A stretch of 64,000 bases of DNA from Halisarca cf. caerulea (lineage: Eukaryota; Porifera; Demospongiae; Chondrillida; Halisarcidae), in the NCBI GenBank assembly GCA_963170055.1, contig CAUJGJ010000444.1:8394118-8458117 (forward strand), written 5' to 3'. Of this stretch, positions 13,255 to 24,800 are shown piece by piece. The position numbers and the translations under genes are program-made. How positions within the stretch are numbered: the first letter of the stretch is position 1; each line of letters opens with the position of its first letter. The notes beneath the pieces are model-generated. The model searched no databases and was not told where the DNA came from. It saw nothing but the letters and a program-made list of their open reading frames with translations.

Positions 13255-16200
13255 TGTATATATATATACATGTACATACATTGACATCATACTACAATAA
13301 ATATACACATACAGTTACATGAACCCATAAAGTATAGCTTTTAATGCCAATACTTTAGCACACACAAAGCATGTGACTAAGTGAGGTGGAAATTTTAAGA
13401 CAATCCCTGCACGCACACTAAAAATGAAAAAAAAAACCTTCAAGTTACCTGGCGGGATAATGATTGAAGCATCTTCACATTTCTGGAGTGTGCCTCTTCA
13501 TCTTCCCCAACAACAATGCAAGGATGAGGCATCACAAGAGGTCTTGCATCTTTGGGTGGCTTCTTTGCCAAAGGATGGGGTATACTATTTGCTGAGTATG
13601 GAGACGGAGGCTGGGGTCTTTTGTATGGTCTTCTCAAGTACTTCAGTCTTTCTGTCAATCCGACTACAAGATACCCCTACAATCATGGCACAAATACATA
13701 CTTATGTACATTGTACAAATTAATCAGCTGTTAATATTAATACATCATGTCATGCTTTAGCAAACATATATGCAAACATACAGACAATACCATGCATCAT
13801 GCACAAACAGACCATAATCTATATTAGTCATACATATCCTGTCTAGGATTGCTTTACAGTGGAGATCAACTTACAAATCCAGTCCCACAAGAAGATTCCA
13901 GAAAAGGATATTTACGAATGCATTGCAATGCAACATGGTGCTTCTCTTCCGATGTTGGGTAGCTTTTATAACTATACACACTTGCAGCAACTTCTGTTAT
14001 AAACTTTGTTAATGCTTTGCCAGATAGGCTACCAGCCTGAAGTCCACTGTTAACAAGTGGACTGAAGTTCTGTGGCAGGTTAAAAGGTCTTGGTAGTGGA
14101 GCTTCGTACTGGCTCTGAGACTTAGTCTTATTACGTATACTCTATATAATAAGTGCAGAACAGAAATATATATGAAGGATGTATGTAAGTGGGTATAATA
14201 TACATGCATTTCACATGCAATAGAATTAAGATAAACCAATTGTTCATAAGCAAAGGCAATGCATACATGCATGAAAGTAGCTAGGTTTCCATGAACGTAT
14301 GTGGTATGTACTTACTTCAACTTCCATGACTGGACCTTGTTTGGGTGGAGATTGCTCAGCTGGCATCTGCATGGCTGTAGACAATGTAGCTGGACATTGG
14401 GATGAGACATCATCATATGCAATAAGGCTGGACTGTGCCAATGGAGTTGAAGATGCATGCGGAGGCATTTCCATGGATGATGATCCTACCAATGAAGTCT
14501 AAAGAACAGCAGCATGGTACACAAGTTTTGAACACTACAGTAACTATTCACTATAGCAATCTTTATGTACTATAATTCAAACGTACAATATTATGTAAAC
14601 TAATTCTACGGGTGTATTGACGAGTGCATGTACTTGTAAATACATAAGTACACATAAAATTAATATGTACATACGCATGCATATGTGACACTCATATGTA
14701 TACCTATAGTCTAAGATATCAATCAAAAGCAGAAATTTGTATTATACTGATTAGCCAAGGATCTAAACTGTGGGTTCATACAAATTTGATACTCTGAACA
14801 ATCAACATATTATAATATTCTATTCAAACAGTCAAAACACACAAACAAACCTCCTGAGGTTGGCACGCTAAAATTGGGGATTCAGTGATGGACTCCGCAT
14901 TCACTGGTCCAGGAGTGTTCTGACACGGACTATGTGGAAGTTCGGGCAGTTTCTATAAACAAAATATTAAACACAATATGACTGATCATAGTAACTCCAT
15001 CTACATATAGATTCTGTATATACTGAGCTGCAAACATGGCCAGCATCACGGTGTAATATTATATTAATTTTGTCTTGCAAAGACATGAATTATATTTTGC
15101 GAAACAGAATCAAAATTATACAGTGGAATCTATAGCTCTTACAGCAAACAGTCCTAATAGTAAAACTCTCCTTGTGGGTCCAGATAGATTGCCATGCATG
15201 TAAAAATAATAACCTCTTAATACGTAGTTTAACCCTCTACAACAAACTGTCAGTTCCAAAGAAAAGTCCGTTATAGAGAGGTTCCACTTTATGCGTTATA
15301 TATATATACGTACTATATACGATCACTTCTCCAAATGCACGTAATTTTAACTATAATAAGTAATGAAATGTACACAATAAACTCAAAACTAAGGGCTTGG
15401 ACAATTTAATACAGTGCTCACACTGACTCACCGATAGAATAACTTTAATTTTCTGTTTGTCTTCCGCTACAAAATCGTTCTCGATATCAATCCAGTCTTC
15501 AAAGTCTACCACATACTCTTGGATTATAACTTTGGCTTCTCCATTGCCGTCCAAAAATAGGTTCCTTGCCCTCTCTAAAAGTAAATCCTTGTCGGGTTCC
15601 GTAGCAGAGGGTGGTCCGATAGTAGCTAGCTTCTTGTGGTCACCGAAAATGAGCAGCATCTTCCGCATCCTGGCTTGGCTCTATTCGCGAAAGGTGAACA
15701 GAATACAGGCTGATCTTACACCTCTTCACATCCAGTGTTGGAATTGCGACCTACGTTACGACAAATTAGCACCATAAAAGTGCTAATAGTCGAGGAATTC
15801 CGTGATCTGAAGCATAAGTGCCATGTCTCAGTTCGGGAACGCTGCCAACTTCAAGTTTATCTGCTCCTTTTGTGGAAAACACGCAAGTAAGTTCTTTCTC
15901 CCCATTCTTCGACACATCGGTGAAGTTCACCAATTCGAGCCGAACTTTTCAATCATATGTGGACTTAATGGATGTACCAAGAAATATACCTCGTTTGGCG
16001 GGTATAAGACGCATCTCTATAGAAAGCACAGGGATTACGTTGTTATGGGAGAGGTTAGATTTAATACATCAATACGTATGTTATGTTCAACAAAGGAATT
16101 GATATACATATTTGTCCGCAGTGACCATGGAAAGTATCACTGAGATTGAGTGCAGTCAAGAAGTGCAGGAAAAAGCAAACTTGTGTGCAGATTCAAGAAT

Positions 16201-17826
16201 AGCAGGGTAAGCACAACAAATTCTAACTTTTAATGACACAGAGTAGCATTTTCATTATTCACTAATGCTTATATAGTACATTCCTACAACACCATTTCGA
16301 TTTTCCTACAGAGTGTGCCGAATTACATATAGTGGTACAACATACCGGGTAGGGGACATTGTGGTAACCGGGAAAGAAGGTGGCGAGCCTGTGTTTGGCC
16401 GTATCATGAAGATCTTCTATGAACAGAAGGAGGATCAATGCATTCTTATTGTAAACACAATGGATTCATATTACTACTACCTTTACCATGCCTACCATGT
16501 AACACCAACATCACATCAGCATGCAATTACACCATTAGAACTTGCACACTTTCGCCCTTACAACACACACACTTGCTTTGATTCTAATTTAAGCACTCAT
16601 CAGTTTGTATGTACTAAGCATCATATTTTGTAAGAACACATTGCATGAACTTTACCTGAATGAATGAGATTAACCTGCATGGTCAAATGATATGGATTGT
16701 CACAGTGTTTTCTTAACCCATGTTGGTATAATAGTTAGAAACTTAAATCATGAAAACTAGAGTAGTATCCATATGATAATACAACATGCACTGCAGTAGT
16801 AAAACAGTCTATAAGTACGTATGTAGCATCATAGATACTATCTTTGCATGGTAGCATATAACTGCAGATGCTTTTCTGTAAAAGGAGGACTATCAGCACA
16901 CAAGTACCTCTGGCTGAATGTTTGAGACAAGATGTTTGTCACGAGCTCATATGCATTTGTTAGGGTGGAATTTGTGGGGAAGGGATTGAACTCGGATTGA
17001 ACTGTCTTTTGGTATTAGTCTGGAGGCGGCACGCTGTATCATAACATAGCTGAGGAGGACCTCCTTGAAAACCCGTCAATTCGACTGAATAAGGCATTTT
17101 CTCCAAATAATTAAAAATACAGTACAAAAACAAAGAGCTCGAAGCGCGCTATGCAACCATAGACACGGAAGCAGAACATGCATGTATCATACAGGAGTGG
17201 TTTAGGGAACCTGGACACTAGATCAATTAATGGTGAGATTTAAATCTATTTCGAACAGTAAATAGACCAATAAATGTCATACCTGCACTTTTGACAGCGA
17301 AAATCCTCGAAGACGATCAGGTCTACAGCTGGAAGTGCACGTGGGGCATCCATTTTTTTCCCCAGGCACGAACAGAGATAAGTGGAGATAGGCTATAATT
17401 ATACAGTGTTCACCAATACGGGACTGTGTCAGCCGAGTATACGTACAAACCATGCCAGCGTAGGACGGCAGTCCCTAACCCCTGTTGCTACAATCATCAT
17501 CTTCCTTCAGCTAAGTTGGTTCATTTTGTGGCTCTAGCTATCTCGTGCTCACTTTTCTCAAAGTTCTTACCCTACTCTACGCGTTATCCGTCGTACCAGC
17601 ATCGATCTACGATTCATGTCCAATATCGCTACCGGTGGGATAGAACGGTATTGCCTTTAAGACTTAATGCAGAGTGTGAGGATCAGATCATTAGTAATAT
17701 TTACCAACAATTCGGGTGACGCTCACCACTTCTGTCATCACCAGGGTGGAGTGAATGATCACCACCTAGGGGTGAACATTGAATGGTGTGAGCCTCGCTC
17801 CACATTTTTAACACTGTACACACACG

Positions 17827-17872
<46 letters not shown>

Positions 17873-18217
17873 CACACACACAATACATATACACACAAAT
17901 AATTATCATGATGCATGCGGATTGATGATGATGATGATATACACCGAGGAGACACTAAAATTATATAAATTACCTTCAGAATCTGTGCTAATTTTGAGCT
18001 TTGTGATCCACTCCCGTTTCTGCTTACCATAAAACAGCTGTAGGTGACGCTTGTACGTTTTGGGTGAAAGAAGACGATCACAATGAGGACAAAATACTGT
18101 CCCTGTGTCAGCTGCCATAGAACGATCAATTCGGTGAGAAAGAAAAGTACGTGATGATAGACTACAATTTAAAGATGGCCTTTCTTCGTAGCAGGTCTCT
18201 TTAGAGTCTGAATTCAT
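7288..18217 (-). CDS. tnp2-type CACTA transposase of element A (3 exons, about 979 aa)
   Basis: Exons are 18217-17974, 10055-9903 and 9830-7288; phases (1, 1) agree at both junctions and all splice sites are GT/AG. Exon 1 encodes a C2H2-like finger (FCPHCDRLLSPKTYKRH). Exon 3 has an acidic linker, a CPKC zinc-ribbon-like segment, and then the tnp2 core: LMLNVDWFQPF, GIIPGP...INPYLQPLVNELLVFW, a CDTPAGRKLCGFLGHT...CFKC segment, and [15 protein letters not shown]. It ends in a DUF4218-like part (MHMHGHLI...FWLFSFERYNGLL). These match plant and animal EnSpm transposases in order. The protein would cut and join transposon ends in the nucleus. Intron 1 is about 7.9 kb because element A2 sits in it; without A2 it is about 1.1 kb. 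No frameshift or stop is visible, so it may be functional. Confidence 0.82.
10056..11016. repeat. Intron sequence of the element-A transposase, with degenerate short repeats and a CA microsatellite
   Basis: From about 10460 to 10800 a degenerate repeat recurs with the theme GGTTGTCCAACCGG (also TGGCCGCCTGGTTGTCCAA). CA repeats begin at about 10966 and end at the boundary of element A2, and resume on its other side at 17819. No coding exon other than 10055-9903 is seen. Confidence 0.5.
11030..11200. promoter_or_regulatory. Left subterminal palindrome cluster of element A2
   Basis: Imperfect palindromes built from GGTGA/TCACC recur: AAGGTGATGATCAC, GGGTGAATTTCACTC, AGTGAAAATCACTC, TGGTGACAATCACC and TGGTGAAGGTCACC. 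Their clustering just inside the terminal repeat resembles the subterminal binding arrays of CACTA elements. The binding partner is inferred, not known. Confidence 0.6.
11478..15668 (-). CDS. SAMD3-like family accessory gene of element A2 (9 exons)
   Basis: Exons are 15668-15432, 14952-14851, 14498-14316, 14141-13875, 13676-13449, 13202-13062, 12890-12725, 12496-12447 and 11753-11478; all junctions are in phase with GT/AG ends, giving about 548 residues. Recognisable pieces in order are KYPFLES..GTGFGYLVVGLTERLKYLRRPYK, VQDLMKRTFAFRRLKLE, FLDTYPFLRKETE and AVGSMSEGIQDVYVVLEKKI. This order matches an uncharacterised family that fish and cnidarian annotations often label SAMD3-like; no SAM domain is visible here. 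In the last exon the expected C-terminus (FNLSY..ANAYYQFFEHLLL) lies in another frame, so the 3' end is altered. The gene shares its promoter with the zinc-finger gene at 15823. Function is unknown; mobility of this family in transposons is an inference from context. Confidence 0.65.
11815..12345. repeat. 24-bp minisatellite inside the last intron of the SAMD3-like gene
   Basis: About 20 units of the theme ACTCAGCCAGCATGTACATA plus CTAT are arrayed, with variants having GTACGTACATATGT spacers. Because the unit is a multiple of three, several strands and frames stay open, but the resulting YMLAEYSM-type repeats are not genes. Confidence 0.9.
15669..15822. promoter_or_regulatory. 154-bp shared promoter of the element-A2 divergent pair
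   Basis: The start codons at 15668 (minus) and 15823 (plus) face away from each other with only 154 bp between them. No other gene fits in the gap, so one bidirectional promoter is inferred. Confidence 0.5.
15823..16633 (+). CDS. Zinc-finger gene of element A2 that keeps only the N- and C-terminal parts of a transposase-type protein
   Basis: Exon 1 (15823-16053) encodes two C2H2-type fingers (CSFCGKH...LRHIGEVH and CGLNGCTKKYTSFGGYKTHLYRKH). A second exon (about 16122-16208) and a last exon (16312-16633) join in phase; the last encodes YRVGDIVVTGKEGGEPVFGR and a closing PLELAHFRPYN...VCTKHHIL. The same fingers and the same ending occur, as I recall, at the two ends of large uncharacterised proteins in fish, cnidarians and sponges; the long central core is absent here. 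Exon 1 to exon 2 is not in phase by canonical sites, so that junction is uncertain. It may be a repressor-like derivative or a decayed gene. Confidence 0.5.
16634..17714. other. Non-coding right part of element A2
   Basis: Between the stop of the zinc-finger gene and the right subterminal cluster no gene is recognised. The open frames here have no recognisable domain. Confidence 0.4.
17715..17816. promoter_or_regulatory. Right subterminal palindrome cluster and terminal repeat of element A2
   Basis: GGTGACGCTCACC, GTCATCACC, GGAGTGAATGATCACC, GGGGTGAAC and GGTGTGAG lie in about 80 bp before the terminal CATTTTTAACACTG. These are the same GGTGA/TCACC motifs as at the left end, in inverted arrangement. 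Confidence 0.6.
17819..17882. repeat. CA microsatellite, right half
   Basis: A CA tract directly abuts the right end of element A2. Together with the CA tract at about 10966-11010 it forms the split target of the insertion. Confidence 0.85.
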
Positions 18218-18403
18218 TTCGAGTCAATCAGTCGAGCTGTCCCGCTTATTCGGCGCTAAAATCGGGTCACGTGTTGAGCACGCATAATTAATATCTATTG
18301 CAATTGTCCAATAAAAACTTAGCGTAAAAACACGTGCGCGGCATCGATTGAATCTAATCAAGTTGTCTAACCTTTATCGAGCTCTTTAAAGTTCTCAGTT
18401 GAA
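18218..18403. promoter_or_regulatory. 186-bp shared promoter of the element-A transposase and accessory gene
   Basis: The transposase starts at 18217 (minus) and the accessory gene at 18404 (plus). Between them are two CACGTG-type E-boxes (TCACGTGTTG near 18267 and ACACGTGCGC near 18331) and a CCAAT box (TCCAATAAAA near 18307). A bidirectional promoter is inferred. Confidence 0.55.
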
Positions 18404-20279
18404 ATGCATTTTTCGAGTGACTCCGACTGTGATTGTGAGCCTTTTTCTCAAGTCGAACAAATACCATTTGGCAAAGGTCGATTTAATGGTAGAATATACC
18501 TACCAGATTCCAGCGATGACCATTGTGACGATTTAAGCCCTGAAGAAGAATCACGACCACCTGCTGTGAGAAGCAAGACTCCAGTTTCTTTCAAGCAAAA
18601 ATCACCATACTTTGTAGAGTCAAAGTCCAAAGACAAGAGCAAAGGAATGCCGCAAAAAAGAAAGCGTTCAGCTTCTTCACTGCTGCAATCTGCCCGCAAG
18701 TCTATCCATCCACCCTTGCCAACTGTATCTACTGATTTAGACACTGAAAATACACCCCCAGATTGCAGAAAAGATGCAGGAGATTCTCGCCCAAAGTCAA
18801 TGTATGCCATTGACAGATCTACTGATGCAGTTCTAAAGCAGATCCAGAAAACAAATGACCTACTATCAGTCGTAGCACAAAGATTGAACAACACTGAAAA
18901 ACGCTTGGATAAAGTGGAAGTTGAAGTCGGCAATGGTAGGTCATCTTTAAGTAGCGACAATGGCACAAGCACAGCCAAGAAAAGAGTACCACTGCCAGTC
19001 AGTGTGAGTGCATGCATGCATGCATGCATATCAAGCAGGAATAATGTTTGTAGTTGTGTATATGTAACTCACTCATTGTCCATCAATGGGGAACTTAAAA
19101 TTCTTGTTGATTAACAGGATTTTACTGCGATATTGTGTACATGTAAACAGGTGTATGCAAGTTAGTTTTCATTCACAATAGTTGTATATACTTTAGCAGC
19201 TAGGACTTTGGATTTTAAAATTACATGTTTGAGGTCCATCCATGCATGTTCTTTGTCACAGCGTGAAACAAGACGAGTGTATGGGATGCTACAACAAGAA
19301 GATGAGAACTTCCTTGGATGGAGTATTGGACCAGATATTATACTAGATTGAAAATCTAACAATTGAATATTTAATTTAATTGAATATGGCACTTAATAAA
19401 TAGGATTGTACATGCATTCTACTTTCTCCAGGAAATCTTTCAAAGATGAGGCCAATCAAAAAACATTGCAGGATCTAATTCGTGAAGTTAAAGGATTGCA
19501 ACCAGATTTCTTAACTCAGCATATTCATGGTTAGGAACCTGCTGGCAGACATTAACATTTGTGATTCACTGAATGAGTACATACTCCTTTCTAACCCGTT
19601 TCTATAGATGCAGCCTATCGTTACTACCGTACTCAGTGTGAAGAAGCTTCTGCAGAAAGGAGGGGTAAGAGTGCCGGCAATTTGCAAAGGAAAAGGAGGC
19701 ATGAACGGTTGATGAGAGTAAGTTTCTCTATCCACATGATTATTGCAATGTGCTTTGCGGCTAATAATTGTTCTACTCAATTTCATCAAAATTAATATAG
19801 AAGCTTCAAGACCGAAAAGTAGCTCTCAAATCAATGTCTGTTGATGATGAAAAGTATAGAGCTATCACAGGATTAACTAGCCGACAATACGGCAACCGTG
19901 CACAATATGCACGGTACCGTATATTCGAGTTATACGGAAAAAACGGGTATCCCGTGTTCTCTATAACGGGCCCGTTTATGCCCGTAGTGGCACAGATTCT
20001 AGACGGGAGTCATCGTGCAACACCCGTCATCTTCTTTCAAGACGGGCAGCCATCGTCTCGTCTCTATGCCGTCCTTTAACTCGATCGTTCGGCGGTATTG
20101 GCTCCTGTTCGGTTCTTATTCAGGTATGTTCTTATCTTTTCATGCAATCGCAAACGTGATTCGATAAATGGTGACGGTAGCAAAGACTTTTGTAAGCAAT
20201 AAATCAATTCGTCGGCTTATAGAAGCCAAGTATAAAATCAGTGTGTGAAAATTTTGTTATTTGAGTTTGATGTCAGTGT

Positions 20280-21668
20280 CTATACTGTAATATCTTCTTC
20301 AGGCTCTGGAGAAGTTGGTGGCTTTAAAGCCCACTGAGGCCCTGTTGGAGGAGGAAGTGCTGATGGTGTACCCTCAATCCTCGCCTTGAGGAAGCTCCCA
20401 TTCTTTAAGGCCTTCTTGCACCTCTTGTCAAGCTTTTTGATCAACTTGTTAAGCTCTGTAAAAAAATTGAAGGCCATTTTAAACATCATTATGGTAGTAA
20501 TACAGTGACATAAATTTGAATTTAATTCTCATAGTTAAATAGGCATAGGGCAAAGTAAGGCATACAGCTGTAGGCCATGGCCCCACCAATAATTAATTTT
20601 GTATGTACTTACCATCCGAGCGCCACGGTAATGTATGGTGAACCATGTGATCATCATCACCACCACTCTCTTCACTCATGAAGTGATAGGAGATTTCTTT
20701 CCATTTTTCAGCTTCGGAGGGCTTAGTATACTTGGTCCGTCGTGTATAGAGCTGCATCAAAGAATAATATGTCATAAGCTATGCATGTAATGATAGCAGT
20801 ACAGTACTCACATTTCTTTGATTCTGGCGCCTTTTCGTTTTTCTAACATTTTCCTCCACCTTTTCTTTTCTCTCGGAGCGGCTATCATTGATAATGCGAC
20901 GCCTGCTTTCATAGTAACGGTAAATTGCCCCTATAGTAATAATTACATACAGTAGTCTAAGAAATGATTAAGTAATATGAATTGAAGCTTACATGGAGCC
21001 AAAACATACGTTTGAGTACTCTATCTTCCTGACTGGTGTACTTTGGCTTTAGTTCCTGCATCAACTTGCCTACAACAGCTGAATTTCGAGGATGATTGTA
21101 GCTGTAAATTAGAATAAGTGGAGTATTTTCAATCTGCACACATTATCATTATGTATACATATGCAAAGCGGCTGATCTCCATACCTCAACTTCCCATCAA
21201 AGCGATCAACATTCTCAAAAGAGGAATGAAGTAGTCTGATGGTCATCTATAAATAAACAACGTAAACGGCAGTAAAAACGGACGTAAAGGATGGCATAAC
21301 CAATACGCAGAACTCACTGAGACATCCGGTGGTACTCGAGCGTGTGAGACCTTGGCCGCATTGCTGGAGACCACCGATTGGGAGGCAACATGTGATTGGA
21401 GCGAAGCGATGTTTTCTTTCATGCTCTGCAACTCGCGCTGTAGTTCCTCGTTTGCTGATTTCAGGCGAGTCATGTCCTGATTTTGGTGGAGGTTGGTGTC
21501 AATAAGGTAATCAATCTTCTGGTGCAGAGAGAGATCACAGTGTTGTTCGTTCCAGCTGTCCACGCCAGAGGAGTTAAAACTGACACCAGAGGAGTTAAAA
21601 TTGTCCTGACGATTGCTAAGTTGGTTTCTGGACGGTGTAGAGTAAAACTGGGGAGTTTGCGGGAACAT
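20280..21668 (-). CDS. Accessory protein of element C (6 exons, about 312 aa)
   Basis: Exons 21668-21318, 21246-21185, 21101-21010, 20930-20812, 20751-20613 and 20455-20280 join in phase with GT/AG ends. The N-terminal exon is Ser/Asn/Gln-rich and then forms a coiled coil (MTRLKSANEELQRELQSMKE). The middle has a basic RAIYRYYESRRRIINDSRSE...KTKRRQNQR segment that could bind DNA or serve as a nuclear signal. The end carries MSEESGGDDD...LPWRSDELNKLIKKLDKRCKK, which aligns with the accessory gene of element A, and a proline-rich tail. It is divergently paired with the gene at 21819. A role as transposition cofactor is inferred from its place in the element. Confidence 0.65.
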
Positions 21669-21818
21669 TTTGATTCAGATAGATCATAGACTTGCTTGCG
21701 AATGTCTACCAGAACACAGCTGATTTGAATAATACCGCGCTTTTGTGGCTAACGCATGCGCAGTTTTTTTAGCGGGAAACGTTGGTGTAGTCGCGCGCGC
21801 GTACATCGTGGTTCCTCG
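21669..21818. promoter_or_regulatory. 150-bp shared promoter in element C
   Basis: This gap separates start codons at 21668 (minus) and 21819 (plus). It contains GCATGCGCAG, close to an NRF1 site, and TTTAGCGGGAAA, close to an E2F site, plus a CGCGCGCG run. Confidence 0.5.
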
Positions 21819-24800
21819 ATGATGTATAGTCAGAGGAGTAACAATTACCGGTGAGTCTCGCTGATCGTTATGAAATTTCAGCCATGCACTCTGGTATCGT
21901 ATATTATTTCAGGTTGATAAGGAAGAGAACCCTACTTCCAAACACTTCTAGTTATCTCTTACTAGTTAGCCCACAACTATTTTGTCCCGTATTTGTGCTA
22001 AGAAATGCCAGGTTTAAGCGTCTCAAAATTTTCGTTCCTGATGTCAGGAAAAAGGATGTTCAATATTAGGTGCTCTCTACCTTGAATTGAGTAATTTCAG
22101 GAGGGCTTCATCCATATCTGAAGCATCCTCGTCAAACCATAGATCATAGTAATATATAGCGTCAAACTTGTGATAGTACCCATAACTGTATGACTAGTGT
22201 AGTGTTGAGAGCCCGACTTTTACCTGTTTGTATATTCCATGCTAAATTTAGACTTTATCTGCCCTGGCAAGCTAGGCTGTGACTGTTTATAGCCGCATAA
22301 ATGCGAGAGTTCATGTAAGAATGGATTGTATCTGCCATGCTGCGGCATGAAGGGTTCTTTAAACTGTACTTTGTATCATGGATACTGATAAGAGTCCATG
22401 TAAGAGTGGACCGTATATCTGCCGTGAAGTGTTTTTTAGGCCGTTGTTTGGATTCGTGGATGTGACTGTCCATGTAAGAGGACCGTATCTGCCATGAAGT
22501 GTTCTTGAGGCCCTTGTTTGTATTCATGGATGTGAGTGTCTATGTAAGAGTGGACCGTATCTGCCATGAAGTGTTCTTGAGGCCCTTGTTTGTATTCATC
22601 ATGGATGTGAGTGTCCATGTTAGAGTGGACCGTACCTGCCATGAAGTGATGTTAGGCCCTTGTTTGTATTCATAGATGAGAGTGTCCATGCATGTAAGAG
22701 TGCACCATATCTGCCATGAAGTGTTCGTATTCATGGATGTGAGTGTTCATGTAAGAGTGGACCGTATCTGCCATTATGTGTTTTAGGCCCTTGTTTGTAT
22801 TCATCATGGATGTGAGTGTCCATGTAAGAGTGGACCATATCTGCCATGAAGTGATGTTAGGCCCTTGTTTGTATTCATGGATGTGAGTGTCCATGTAAGA
22901 GTGGACCGTATCTGCCATGAAGTGCTGTTGAGGCCCTTGTTTGTATTCATGGATGTGAGTGTCCATGTAAGAGTGGACCGTATCTGCCATGAAGTGCTGT
23001 TAGGCCCTTGTTTGTATTCATGGATGTGAGTGTCCATGTAAGAGTGGACCGTATCTGCCATGAAGTGCTGTTAGGCCCTTGTTTGTATTCATGGATGTGA
23101 GTGTCCATGTAAGAGTGGACCGTATCTGCCATGAAGTGCTGTTAGGCCCTTGTTTGTATTCATGGATGTGAGTGTCCATGTAAGAGTGGACCGTATCTGC
23201 CATGAAGTGTTCTTGAGGCCCTTGTTTGTATTCATGGATGAGAGTGTCCATGCATGTAAGAGTGGACCGTATCTGCCATGAAGTGTTCGTATTCATGGAT
23301 GTGAGTGTTCATGTAAGAGTGGACCGTATCTGCCATGAAGTGCTGTTAGGCCCTTGTTTGTATTCATGGATGTGAGTGTCCATGTAAGAGTGGACCGTAT
23401 CTGCCATGAAGTGCTGTTAGGCCCTTGTTTGTATTCATGGATGTGAGTGTCCATGTAAGAGTGGACCGTATCTGCCATGAAGTGCTGTTAGGCCCTTGTT
23501 TGTATTCATGGATGTGAGTGTCCATGTAAGAGTGGACCGTATCTGCCATGAAGTGTTCTTGAGGCCCTTGTTTGTATTCATGGATGTGAGTGTCTATGTA
23601 AGAGTGGACCGTATCTGCCATGAAGTGTTCTTGAGGCCCTTGTTTGTATTCATGGATGAGAGTGTCCATGCATGTAAGAGTGCACCATATCTGCCATGAA
23701 GTGTTCGTATTCATGGATGTGAGTGTTCATGTAAGAGTGGACCGTATCTGCCATTATGTGTTTTAGGCCCTTGTTTGTATTCATCATGGATGTGAGTGTC
23801 CATGTAAGAGTGGACCGTATCTGCCATGAAGGGTTCTTTAAGCTGTACTTTCATGGATGAGAGTGTCCATAAGAGTGCATGTACCATATAATTTTGCCAT
23901 GAAAGGTATATTATATTCTGTTATTCACACCTTGTACAGTTTCCGTGCTTTTCGGTCTGAAAGTTCTCTGCAACAAAGAAAGCGAGTTAAACAAGAGCTT
24001 CAGCGCATGAGGCAGAAGAAACGCAGGCAGAACCGGGAAAGTCATTTTCGTGATGACTCTTCATTATCTTCTATATCCGTTATGGACAAGTATGCATTAG
24101 ATGACACACAGTCACTAGTACAGTTCATTCCAGCACTATTGGCAAAACCAAAGTACGTCCCAAGATCCCACATGTGGAATCCTTTTTCATTAAAGAACTC
24201 GTTGGAGTACAAGGTACCATCGACTGCCTATGAAGTGTTTGCCCCTGTAATTAATTCCCAAAACGAGGAAACACCAAACCCTGGTAGTAGTGCTGTAGTA
24301 ATACCTATTAAATCTAGTACCACTGTGATTGATTCCCAAAACGAGGAAACACCAAACCCTGGTAGTAGTACAGTAGTAATACCTGTTAAATCTAGTACCA
24401 CTGTCAGGAGGCGTTTGTTTGAGAAACCATCCATCAATGAAAGAACATCCTCAGAGTCCGTTGACCAAGTGGCGAAGTGGGTGAGCATGACCGATCCATT
24501 GCAAGACTCAGAATCTGAGTGTGGTGACAACTCGACAGCTGTTGGTGAAGAAAAGTATGGTTTTCCATTGCCTTCGTGGCTACAAGATGAATCTGCTCCG
24601 AAGCTGGCAACTGAACATCGTTGCCTGCCTAGTATACCTGTCACAAAAGAAAAGAGAATGGCTGTAGCCAAAGACAACCATCAAATAGTTAGTCAGTGGT
24701 TGCGAGATTGTGCAGTGGCTAAGCGAGTTGGATCTGGTAGTGAGGTACCATTAGCAAAGGCGATACAACGAGCAGGCAAATCCGCATTTGAAAATCAAGC

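Larger units (their letters stand above)
11017..17816. mobile_element. Element A2: 6.8-kb CACTG-ended transposon nested in the element-A transposase intron
   Basis: The left end is CACTGTTAAAAATG at 11017 and the right end, read inward from 17816, is CAGTGTTAAAAATG (13 of 14 identical). TA flanks both sides (11015-11016 and 17817-17818), and outside these are two halves of one CA microsatellite. The element contains a divergent gene pair: a nine-exon minus-strand gene (11478-15668) and a plus-strand zinc-finger gene (15823-16633). No tnp2 core is present, so A2 is probably non-autonomous or a cargo-only relative. Confidence 0.8.

Noticed and set aside
22240..23860. CRISPR-like array
   Set aside because: Units of 71-72 bp are contiguous with no unique spacers, in an intron-bearing eukaryotic locus.
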